This document shows, one piece after another, positions 1 to 6,594 of a DNA stretch of 6,594 bases; the first letter of the stretch is position 1; every line of letters begins with the position of its first letter. Both the position numbers and the translations under genes were made by a program. Below the pieces are notes generated by a model. The model was not told the origin of the DNA and did no database searches. It saw only the letters and a program-made list of their open reading frames with translations. The DNA is from an uncultured delta proteobacterium (lineage in GTDB: Bacteria > RBG-13-61-14 > DRUE01), in the NCBI GenBank assembly GCA_903897985.1, contig CAIUDS010000678.1:1-6594 (forward strand), read 5' to 3'.

Positions 1-1112
1 ACTTTTTTTCACTCGCCTCCTTCTTGAGATAAGCCAGGACAAACGGCACCAGTTCCCCGTCCAAAACCGCCTGGACATTGCCGGTCTCGGTCGCGGTGCG
101 GTTGTCCTTAACCAGCTGGTAGGGCTGGAGCACATAGGACCGAATCTGGGAGCCCCATTCGATGTCCTTTTTTCCCGCGTGAAATTCCTTTTCGATTTGT
201 TCCTTGCGCTGTAGCTCCTCGCGTTCGTAGAGCCGCGCCTTGAGGACTTTCATGGCGGTGGCCTTGTTCTGGTGCTGGGATCGTTCGTTCTGGCACTGGA
301 CCACGATCCCGGTGGGGAGATGGGTGATGCGCACCGCGGAATCCGTGGTGTTCACGCCCTGGCCGCCCTTGCCCTGGCTGCGATAGACATCCACGCGCAG
401 GTCTTTGTCCTCGATTTTGATGTCAACCTCCTCCTCGATGTCCGGCATGACAAAGATCGCGGCAAAGCTGGTATGGCGGCGCTTGTTGGCGTCAAACGGG
501 CTGATGCGGACCAGCCGGTGCACGCCGCTCTCGGGCCGGAGCCAGCCGTAGGCATATTTGCCCTTGACCACCAGCATGGCGCTTTTGATTCCGGCTTCCT
601 CGCCGGGCTGGATGTCAACCAGTTGAGCGTTGAACCCCATTTGCGAGCAGTAGCGCAGATACATCCGGAGCAGCATATTGGCCCAGTCCTGGGCCTCGGT
701 GCCGCCGGCGCCGGCGTTGATGCTGAGGATTGCCTCCTTGTTGTCATGCTGGCCGGTGAAGAGTTGCTCGGTCTGCCAGCGTTGGATTTCCTTTTCGGTT
801 TGCTCAAGGGTTTGCTTGATCTCGCCGTCCAGACTTTCCGATTTTTCTTCCTCGGCCAGCTCGATCAGGACCTGGAGATCCTCGATTTCTTTTTCCAGCT
901 TTTCAAACCCCTGCAAGCGCTCCCGGACCAGGGCGAATTCGCGGTTGACCTTTTTCGCTTCCTCGGCGTTTTGCCAGAGTTTTTGGTCTTTCAGTTTTTC
1001 CTCGAGTTCGGCGATGCGCTTGCGCCAGCCGTCCAGGTCAAAGAAACCCCCGCATCTCTTTGATCTGATCCGCCATTTTTACGGCCCGTTCCGAGTATTC
1101 CTCGATCATCAT
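1..1112 (-). CDS. prfB: Peptide chain release factor 2 (RF2), programmed +1 frameshift, 3' end cut by window edge
   Basis: RF2 recognises UGA and UAA stop codons in the ribosomal A site and triggers peptidyl-tRNA hydrolysis. The start is the first of two tandem ATGs (1112). A 24-codon leader frame ends at TGA (1040-1038); shifting +1 past the T at 1040 resumes at GAC (1039) and runs open to the window edge. This gives 24 + 346 = 370 visible residues, against about 365 in E. coli, so only the stop and perhaps a few residues are missing. In the joined numbering the RF2-specific codon-recognition tripeptide SPF is at 204-206 (within RISPFD). The catalytic GGQ loop is at 249-251, as GGQGVNTTDSAVRITH; GGQGVN rather than GGQHVN also occurs in Thermus RF2. 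An acidic AGGTEAQDWA segment and a charged N-terminal helical region are present. The leader ATG overlaps the lnt stop (ATGA), so translation is probably coupled. A pipeline that ignores recoding would call a shortened gene or a pseudogene; the conserved shift site argues against decay. Confidence 0.96.
1037..1051 (-). promoter_or_regulatory. Programmed +1 ribosomal frameshift site of prfB
   Basis: Read on the minus strand the site is CGG GGG TTT CTT TGA C. The slippery codon CTT (1043-1041) is followed by in-frame TGA (1040-1038) and then C, the poor-termination context used in most bacterial prfB genes. A run of five G (1051-1047) lies three bases before CTT and can pair with anti-Shine-Dalgarno CCUCC. 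This is the spacing of the E. coli AGGGGG-TAT-CTT-TGA-C element. Low RF2 slows termination at TGA and lets tRNA-Leu slip to UUU, producing full-length RF2; high RF2 terminates the leader after 24 residues. The mechanism is established for the family, and its operation here is inferred from sequence identity of the key elements. Confidence 0.95.
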
Positions 1113-2695
1113 TTGGTTTTGCTCCCGGATTTAACTTTTCTCTTTCCGAACAGGATAACGACCAGACCGAGGCTCGTCAAGGCGACGGCCGCGAAAGGGA
1201 ACCAGTCGCCCAGCCGGGTATAGGGAGTATGCAGGGGGCTGGCTTTCACTTTTCCCTCGAGCGCGGCGATTTCGAAAATCTTGGTCGAACTCAGGATCCT
1301 GCCGCAGGGGTCGCAGATGGAGCTGACGCCGGTGTTGGCGGCGCGGAGGAAATAGACGCGGTTTTCGATGGCGCGGAAGACGATGTTGGAGTTGTGCTGA
1401 TAGGGGGCGCTGGTAGGCCCGAACCAGGCGTCATTGGTGATGGTGGCCATGACCGAGGCGCCGGCTTTCACGAATAGGCGGACCTGGCTGGGGAAGATCA
1501 ATTCGTAGCAGATCACGCAGGCGAGCTTATACTTGCCCAGGTCGAAGACCTCGATCTTGCTTCCGGCGTCGGTGCTGCCGGCGTTGCCCTTGGCGATGGC
1601 ATCCACAAAGAAGAGCAGCTTTTGCATGGGCACATATTCGCCGAACGGCACCAGGTGCATCTTGTCGTATCTCCCGACCAATTTTTCCCCAAAGGGCGAG
1701 AGCACATAAGCGCTGTTATAGATCAGCCGCTTTTCTCCCCGGTATTCCCGGCTAATGCTTCCGAACAAAAAGTAGGCGTCGAATACGCCGATCTCCTTCA
1801 CCACATCGCTCTCCGTGCGGTTGTCCCAGTTTTCATTGAAAAAGTCGGTGAGGGCGGCCTCCGGCCAGACCAGGAGGTCATGGGGGTCCTTCAAGAGCGA
1901 CTGACTCAAGGCCACATGGCGCGAGAGCGAACTCCAGAAGTAAAACGGGCTCCACTTCTCGCCCTGGTCAATGTTGCCCTGGATGATCGCGACCTTGATT
2001 TCCGGCTGAGGCGCAAAGGCGCGGTCCACCGACCGCATCCGGAGCGCGCCGTAGCCGAGGCTGGCGAGGAAAACCATGAGGGCGATGGAGAATTCGATCA
2101 AGGATTTTCGGGAGACCGGCCATTTCTGGAACAGGGATGCGATTCCGAAATTAACCAGGGCGACGAGCCAGGACACGATCCAGATTCCTCCCAGCTCCGC
2201 GATCTGGATGGCGGGCAGGAATTTATATTGGGACGATCCGAGCAACGCCCAAGGGAAACCGCCGAGCGGGAAATAATTGCGGAGGTATTCGAGGCTGACC
2301 CAGAGCAGGGGACCGAACAGGAGCAGACTGATTTTAAGATGAAGTTGGGCGAGCCGGGTAAGCCAGGCAAAGACCGCGAAGAACAAGGCCAAAAGCAGCA
2401 CCAGGAGCAAGAGCGCGAAATAGGCGATCGCCTTGGACATCGAGGCATAGTTGATCATGCAGTAGGGGATCCAGTAGAAGATGCCGAAATTGCCGATCAC
2501 GCCGGAGAGCAGCCCGAGCCCGAAGGCCCGCTTGGGAGAAGCTTGGGCCAAGGACAGAATCAGCGGGACCAGACAGAACCAGGCGATGGGGCTGAGCGTG
2601 GTTCCGCGGGGCAGGGGGAAACTGAGCGCCAGCAGGATTCCGGAAAAAACCGCCAGGATGATTTGTGTCAGGGTCTGGCTTTTGTTTTCGTTCAT
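1109..2695 (-). CDS. lnt: Apolipoprotein N-acyltransferase Lnt
   Basis: Lnt transfers an acyl chain from a phospholipid to the free alpha-amino group of the N-terminal diacylglyceryl-cysteine of apolipoproteins, the last step of lipoprotein maturation in the inner membrane. The protein is 528 aa (E. coli 512). Hydrophobic stretches lie at about 9-30, 32-50, 57-78, 86-112, 118-140, 164-188 and 202-217. A carbon-nitrogen hydrolase (nitrilase-fold) domain runs from about 233 to 480, and a last membrane helix is at about 499-517, the standard Lnt topology. The catalytic triad is visible as E279 (LLVWPEAAL), K345 (GRYDKMHLVPFGEYVP) and C396 (ACVICYELIFP). The family motif TNDAWFG and the ENRVYFLRAANTG segment follow. 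The start ATG overlaps the ybeY stop in ATGA and no good Shine-Dalgarno precedes it, so coupled translation is likely. Its stop overlaps the prfB start in the same way. Presence of Lnt points to a diderm envelope with triacylated lipoproteins. Confidence 0.96.
   Translation of the reverse strand: MNENKSQTLTQIILAVFSGILLALSFPLPRGTTLSPIAWFCLVPLILSLAQASPKRAFGLGLLSGVIGNFGIFYWIPYCMINYASMSKAIAYFALLLLVLLLALFFAVFAWLTRLAQLHLKISLLLFGPLLWVSLEYLRNYFPLGGFPWALLGSSQYKFLPAIQIAELGGIWIVSWLVALVNFGIASLFQKWPVSRKSLIEFSIALMVFLASLGYGALRMRSVDRAFAPQPEIKVAIIQGNIDQGEKWSPFYFWSSLSRHVALSQSLLKDPHDLLVWPEAALTDFFNENWDNRTESDVVKEIGVFDAYFLFGSISREYRGEKRLIYNSAYVLSPFGEKLVGRYDKMHLVPFGEYVPMQKLLFFVDAIAKGNAGSTDAGSKIEVFDLGKYKLACVICYELIFPSQVRLFVKAGASVMATITNDAWFGPTSAPYQHNSNIVFRAIENRVYFLRAANTGVSSICDPCGRILSSTKIFEIAALEGKVKASPLHTPYTRLGDWFPFAAVALTSLGLVVILFGKRKVKSGSKTK
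1122..1126 (-). promoter_or_regulatory. Probable ribosome binding site of prfB, inside lnt
   Basis: The minus strand reads GGGAG nine bases before the first of the two tandem ATGs (twelve before the second). This favours the first ATG, which is also the one that overlaps the lnt stop codon. The match is modest, and reinitiation by ribosomes finishing lnt may matter as much. Confidence 0.5.
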
Positions 2696-3153
2696 GTTTG
2701 GTGGCCGAGCTTTTTCATTAATTCTTTTTCCTTTGACCTCATGCGGGAGGCCTGAGTCCCGCCCCGCTCATGCTCATATCCGAGCAAGTGGAGGAGGCCG
2801 TGAACGAGGAGCAAATCCAATTCCTGCTTAAGGGGGTGCCCGGCTTCTTGCGCCTGCCTCTCCGCAGTTTGGACGGAAATGACAATATCTCCGAGCACCG
2901 GGTCTTTGGGGTCGGCGAATTTTCCCTCGCGTTGGGCAAAGGCGAGCACATCGGTGGGCCGGTCTTTTTTTCTCCAGACCCGGTTCAATTTCCGGATTTG
3001 GCGGTCATTGAGGAGCAGGAGGCTTAATTCCGCGGAGCTAATCCCCAAGGCGTTTAATAACTTCCTTGCTCTTGTCCGGATCCGCTTCTCGGAGCTCTCG
3101 AGCTTCTGCGAGTTCGTGACCAAAATCCGGATTGCTGTCTCTCTTTTTGCCAA
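2692..3153 (-). CDS. ybeY: Endoribonuclease YbeY (rRNA maturation factor), TTG start
   Basis: YbeY is a zinc-dependent single-strand RNase family involved in 16S rRNA 3'-end maturation and 70S ribosome quality control. From the TTG at 3153 the protein is 153 aa, matching the usual 150-155. The metal-binding motif HxxxHxxxxxH is HGLLHLLGYEH, with H118, H122 and H128. The conserved basic and substrate-binding segment LNRVWRKKDRPTDVLAF carries the family arginine (R61 here, R59 in E. coli). The first strand IRILVTN lies right after the start. The frame stays open upstream, with ATGs at 3243 and 3198. Those would add 30 or 15 residues with no family counterpart and extend the overlap with pgpH. 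The TTG has AAGGAG six bases upstream, so it is preferred. The gene overlaps the 3' end of pgpH by about 116 nt in another frame, and its TGA overlaps the lnt ATG by 4 nt. Confidence 0.93.
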   Translation of the reverse strand: MAKRETAIRILVTNSQKLESSEKRIRTRARKLLNALGISSAELSLLLLNDRQIRKLNRVWRKKDRPTDVLAFAQREGKFADPKDPVLGDIVISVQTAERQAQEAGHPLKQELDLLLVHGLLHLLGYEHERGGTQASRMRSKEKELMKKLGHQT

Positions 3154-5458
3154 CGGGGGCTCCTTTTTCAACCGGCTGCGGATATTCCGGCCGGGCATGA
3201 TACATTGCGCCAAGGATTTTGGAAAAGGCTTTGGCGATTTCATGGAGGTTTTTCAGGGTGAGTTCGCATTCCTCGAGCTGTCCGTCCACGAACACGCGGT
3301 TGATGAGGTTCTGGACCATGCCCTTGATCTTGTCGGGGTTGGGCTCGCGGATGGACCGGGCCGCGCTCTCGACGATGTCGGCGAGGAGCAGGATTCCGGC
3401 CTCGCGGGTCTGGGGCCGGGGACCGGGATAGCGGAAGTCCTGCTCGTCAATGGTGTCGAGTTCCGGGTCTTCCATCTCCTTGGCCTTCTCATAGAAGAAC
3501 TTGATCAGGTTGGTGCCGTGATGCTGCTGGATGGCTTCCACCACCTCGCGGGGCAGCTTGTATTTGTCGGCCAGTTCCATGCCTTCCTTGACATGCTTGA
3601 TCAGGATCAGGGCGCTCATGGTGGGCTTGATCTTGGAGTGCGGGTTCTTCTCGTCCCACTGGTTCTCGGCGAAATACTGGGGCATTTCCATCTTGCCAAT
3701 GTCATGGTACATGGCCATGACCCGGGACAGGATCGGGTTGGCGCCGATGGCCTCGGCCGCGGCCTCGGCCAGGTTGGCGGTCAGCAGGCTGTGCTGGTGG
3801 GTGCCGCTGGCCTTTACGCTCAGTTCCTTGAGCAAAGGGTGTTCCTGGTTCAGGAGCTCCAGCATCTTGATGTTGGTGGCGTATCCGAAGACCGACTCGA
3901 CCACCGGGGTTATGCCGGTGACAACCACCGCGGCGACGAGGCCGCCGAGAAAGGCGAACAGCCCGTTATAGATCAGGAGTTCCTGGTCGCGCGCGGTGTT
4001 TTGCACCAGGGAGAAGGCGATGGCCACGATCATGCTCACCAGGCCCAGGTAAATGCCGGCCCGGAAAATCTTGCCGCGTTGCTCGCAGGTGCCGACTTCC
4101 CCGGCCGCGACCACGCCGCCGGTCAGGCAGTAAAGGACGGCATAGAAATCGAACCCGGCCACCAGCCCGGCGAACCCGCTGAGCAGCAGGGTGTAAACCA
4201 CCGCCGTTTCGCTGTTGAGCACCATCCGCACCAGCATGGCGCTGCCGGCGATCCCGGCCAGATAGTAGAAATTGATTCCGTCGGGCAGGCTGAAGTTTTC
4301 TTTGAGGTTGCTGCCGAGGTATTCGGCCAGTTTGAGCCCGAGCAGGCTGACCACGAGCATCAGGCTGAGGAAGATCAGGTCCCGCGAGTTGATCTTGAAC
4401 TTCTTGATGTTGCGGTCGGCAAAATGATAAACAAAATACTGGCTGAGCCAGAGCAAAATAAAAATGCCGAAGAACATCAGCCAGCTCTCGAACGGGGTCC
4501 GGATGTTTTGGATCGCCTCGATTTTTTTCCACTGCTCCTCGCTGATTCGGTCGCCCTTGCGCACGATCACCTCGCCCCGTTTGAGCTTGAAGTAGACCGG
4601 CTTGACCGAGGCGACCGCCTGCGCCACCTCGCGCTCGGTGCCGGATTTGTCGAAAGTCAGGTTGGGCTGGAGCAGTTCGGAGATGATTTTGTCCATTAGT
4701 TTTCTGAGCGCAAAAGGATAACCGGAAAACTGGAGTTGGATTTTCTTGTTCAATTCCTTCCGGACCTCGTTCAGATCGCGCACGGCGGTGAATTCGAACA
4801 GGCTGGTCCGCTCCTGGGTTTTGAGGTTTAGCACGGTGATGCCCTTGCCGGCTGCTTTCTGGATCTGTTCCCGGTCAATCACCAGGGGCTGGGCATAAAG
4901 CTCGGAAACAATGGTCTGGGCCTTGGAGAGGATTTCCTGCGCGAAACGGAATTGGACGAGCTGGCCGATTTCCGTCTCGGTCAATTCCACCCCCAGTTCG
5001 CTGACGATCTCCTCCTCGCGCTCCTTCTTGAAGGAAGGCGGAATTGCGATCGGCTCCTCCCCCTTCTTGGGAGCCGGCTGGTACAACTCGCGCATTTCCG
5101 CGAAGAAGTCCGCCAGCTCCTGGTTGATGGTTCCGGGCAGTTCCGGCGCCAGGTCATAGACCTCCTGGGTCTGCTCGGCCGCGGTTTTTTGCGACTGCTT
5201 AATGGTGACCAGGTCCTGGACTTCCAAGTCCCGGAGCACGCGGATGGTCTTGTTGGCGATCTCCCCGGCCTGGTATTCTTGGGAGGTGATGTATTGGCGC
5301 GGGTAGAAATTGATTATAATCAGGATCATGCTGACCGCGGTATATACTAGGGCCTTGGCCAGCTTGGGCCGGGACCGATACAAGAGTTGGAGCCGCTTGT
5401 CCCAGGTGGCTTTGCGGTCCGTTTGTGGCAATTTGGAATTTTTGGCCGAGTGATTCAT
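3038..5458 (-). CDS. pgpH: 7TM-HD phosphodiesterase, PgpH family (cyclic-di-AMP hydrolase)
   Basis: Members characterised in Listeria hydrolyse cyclic-di-AMP to pApA at the cytoplasmic membrane. The 806 aa protein shows the family layout. A first membrane helix is at about 34-52. An extracytoplasmic 7TMR-HDED region spans about 55-320, ending in the conserved stretch KRGEVIVRKGDRISEEQ. Six or seven hydrophobic segments lie between about 325 and 520. A cytoplasmic HD domain covers about 545-755. HD-type metal ligands are visible: H556 (SGTHQHSLL), H585-D586 (YHDIGKM), H622 (IKHVKEG), H646-H647 (QQHHGT) and D694 (LLADIVESAAR). The recognisable domain ends at ARPEYP (residue 760); the last 46 residues are a charged tail encoded where ybeY begins. 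A GGAG site seven bases before ATG supports this start. The gene lies 20 nt after phoH, probably in the same transcript. No cyclic-di-AMP synthase is present in the window, so the substrate is inferred from the family. Confidence 0.93.
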   Translation of the reverse strand: MNHSAKNSKLPQTDRKATWDKRLQLLYRSRPKLAKALVYTAVSMILIIINFYPRQYITSQEYQAGEIANKTIRVLRDLEVQDLVTIKQSQKTAAEQTQEVYDLAPELPGTINQELADFFAEMRELYQPAPKKGEEPIAIPPSFKKEREEEIVSELGVELTETEIGQLVQFRFAQEILSKAQTIVSELYAQPLVIDREQIQKAAGKGITVLNLKTQERTSLFEFTAVRDLNEVRKELNKKIQLQFSGYPFALRKLMDKIISELLQPNLTFDKSGTEREVAQAVASVKPVYFKLKRGEVIVRKGDRISEEQWKKIEAIQNIRTPFESWLMFFGIFILLWLSQYFVYHFADRNIKKFKINSRDLIFLSLMLVVSLLGLKLAEYLGSNLKENFSLPDGINFYYLAGIAGSAMLVRMVLNSETAVVYTLLLSGFAGLVAGFDFYAVLYCLTGGVVAAGEVGTCEQRGKIFRAGIYLGLVSMIVAIAFSLVQNTARDQELLIYNGLFAFLGGLVAAVVVTGITPVVESVFGYATNIKMLELLNQEHPLLKELSVKASGTHQHSLLTANLAEAAAEAIGANPILSRVMAMYHDIGKMEMPQYFAENQWDEKNPHSKIKPTMSALILIKHVKEGMELADKYKLPREVVEAIQQHHGTNLIKFFYEKAKEMEDPELDTIDEQDFRYPGPRPQTREAGILLLADIVESAARSIREPNPDKIKGMVQNLINRVFVDGQLEECELTLKNLHEIAKAFSKILGAMYHARPEYPQPVEKGAPVGKKRDSNPDFGHELAEARELREADPDKSKEVIKRLGD
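3160..3165 (-). promoter_or_regulatory. Strong Shine-Dalgarno that fixes the ybeY TTG start
   Basis: The minus strand reads AAGGAG, then six bases (CCCCCG), then TTG at 3153. It is the best-matched and best-spaced ribosome site seen in the window. It lies wholly inside the pgpH coding sequence, near the start of that protein's C-terminal tail. It supports the short 153 aa ybeY over starts at 3198 or 3243. Confidence 0.75.
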
Positions 5459-5465
5459 TTCACCG

Positions 5466-5469
5466 CTCC
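5466..5469 (-). promoter_or_regulatory. Ribosome binding site of pgpH
   Basis: The minus strand reads GGAG followed by seven bases (CGGTGAA) and the ATG at 5458, inside the 20-nt phoH-pgpH gap. This is optimal spacing and confirms the pgpH start. Confidence 0.7.
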
Positions 5470-5478
5470 GCGCGGGGA

Positions 5479-6462
<984 letters not shown>

Positions 6463-6470
6463 AAATTTAT

Positions 6471-6497
6471 GGCCCGCACCCCTCAGGGTTTCGGGCC
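6471..6497 (-). promoter_or_regulatory. Nested hairpin in the phoH 5' leader
   Basis: On the minus strand GGCCCG (6497-6492) and CGGGCC (6476-6471) are perfect inverted arms. Inside them ACCC and GGGT pair around a TGAG loop (6489-6478), leaving only one and two unpaired bases between the two stems. The structure ends eight bases (ATAAATTT) before the phoH ATG and buries the only purine-rich, Shine-Dalgarno-like stretch (GAGGGG). No T-run follows, so it is not a standard intrinsic terminator. A leader structure affecting translation or stability is possible, but no function is shown. Confidence 0.45.
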
Positions 6498-6524
6498 GGT
6501 AAGATTGTATCCCCCTTCTTGATA

Positions 6525-6554
6525 ATAGTATTTGCTATTTTGGGCGAATTTCAA
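6525..6554 (-). promoter_or_regulatory. Candidate sigma-70-type promoter for the phoH operon
   Basis: On the minus strand TTGAAA (6554-6549, five of six matches to the -35 consensus) is followed after 18 bases by TACTAT (6530-6525, four of six to the -10). An overlapping TATTAT (6527-6522) matches better but at 21-base spacing. Another -10-like element, TACAAT (6509-6504), lacks a partner at the right distance. The region is distinctly more AT-rich than the genes and is the only intergenic stretch of useful size upstream of the cluster. The assignment rests on motif matching only. Confidence 0.35.
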
Positions 6555-6585
6555 GTCCCAATCCCCCAAAAGACCCTGCCCGGCC

Positions 6586-6594
6586 AGATCGGAA
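6586..6594 (+). other. Probable residual Illumina adapter at the sequence end
   Basis: The last nine bases are AGATCGGAA, identical to the first nine bases of the common Illumina adapter (AGATCGGAAGAGC), and they stop exactly at the window end. A nine-base match at one fixed place is unlikely by chance. This suggests untrimmed adapter carried into the assembly rather than genomic DNA. The true genomic sequence probably ends near 6585. Confidence 0.6.

Larger units (their letters stand above)
6463..6594. other. Upstream non-coding region of the cluster
   Basis: These 132 bases carry no convincing reading frame on either strand. They contain the candidate promoter, the leader hairpin and the adapter-like end. 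No part of an upstream neighbouring gene can be recognised, so whether phoH is truly the first gene of the operon cannot be settled here. Confidence 0.6.

Noticed and set aside
1038..1040. In-frame TGA in prfB read as a pseudogene or sequencing indel
   Set aside because: The TGA sits in the exact CTT TGA C context with a correctly spaced internal Shine-Dalgarno, at the same codon position (25 versus 26) as E. coli, and the rest of RF2 is intact.
272..1063. 263-codon plus-strand ORF opposite prfB
   Set aside because: It is in antisense codon register to the RF2 body; the hydrophobic L/F-rich tail is the complement of the Glu/Lys-rich RF2 N-terminal helices. RF2 itself is unambiguous.
1622..2755. 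377-codon plus-strand ORF opposite lnt
   Set aside because: It lies in the same back-to-back register as lnt. The translation is E/Q/G/D-rich low-complexity sequence that mirrors the Leu- and Phe-rich membrane helices of Lnt, with no domain.
3966..4532. 188-codon same-strand ORF inside pgpH as an overlapping gene
   Set aside because: It is an alternative frame of pgpH with Arg- and Pro-rich composition typical of out-of-frame GC-rich DNA, and no motif. The pgpH frame carries the conserved membrane segments here.
2879..4699. 606-codon plus-strand ORF opposite pgpH as a possible novel gene
   Set aside because: It is exactly codon-register-antisense to pgpH, has a strongly skewed composition (rich in G, D, H, V, L, Q), no recognisable domain and no convincing ribosome site. 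It crosses the ybeY-pgpH boundary with no sign of selection.
5468..5475. CCGCGCGG palindrome between phoH and pgpH as an operator or terminator
   Set aside because: It is an eight-base GC palindrome with no loop and no T-run, expected by chance in GC-rich DNA. It sits in a 20-nt gap and overlaps the ribosome site.
6471..6497. Leader hairpin as an intrinsic terminator of an upstream gene
   Set aside because: The stem is GC-rich, but what follows on the minus strand is ATAAATTT rather than a T-run, and the plus-strand side also lacks one. No upstream gene is visible to be terminated.

Overview
The window holds five genes, all on the minus strand and all recognisable bacterial housekeeping families. 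In transcription order (right to left) they are phoH/ybeZ (PhoH ATPase), pgpH/yqfF (7TM-HD cyclic-di-AMP phosphodiesterase family), ybeY (rRNA-processing endonuclease family), lnt (apolipoprotein N-acyltransferase) and prfB (peptide chain release factor 2). prfB is cut by the left edge just before its stop codon. No tRNA, rRNA, CRISPR array, transposon or repeat family was seen.

The genes are packed as one probable operon. There are 20 nt between phoH and pgpH, about 116 nt of overlap between pgpH and ybeY, and 4-nt ATGA stop/start overlaps at ybeY-lnt and lnt-prfB. The only sizeable non-coding stretch is 6463-6594, upstream of phoH. It holds a candidate promoter and a nested hairpin. Its last nine bases look like residual Illumina adapter, suggesting the window end is a contig end.

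Two features decide how genes should be drawn. First, prfB carries the classic programmed +1 frameshift: an in-frame TGA at codon 25, in the context CTT TGA C, with a G-rich internal Shine-Dalgarno element three bases upstream of CTT. Second, ybeY most likely starts at a TTG (3153) with a strong AAGGAG site. That gives a family-typical 153 aa protein and places its beginning inside the 3' end of pgpH.

The organism is a moderately GC-rich bacterium. Lnt implies processed, triacylated lipoproteins and most likely an outer membrane. The phoH-pgpH-ybeY order is best known from Firmicutes and several other phyla, whereas ybeZ-ybeY-(ybeX)-lnt is the enterobacterial order. The combination, plus the adapter-like end, fits an environmental or metagenomic diderm outside Proteobacteria; the PVC/Omnitrophota area is a low-confidence guess.

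Functionally the cluster joins ribosome and RNA maturation (PhoH/YbeZ, YbeY), translation termination (RF2, self-regulated by frameshifting), second-messenger turnover (PgpH) and envelope lipoprotein maturation (Lnt). I see no evidence for a new multi-gene system; the points of interest are gene-boundary architecture and recoding.
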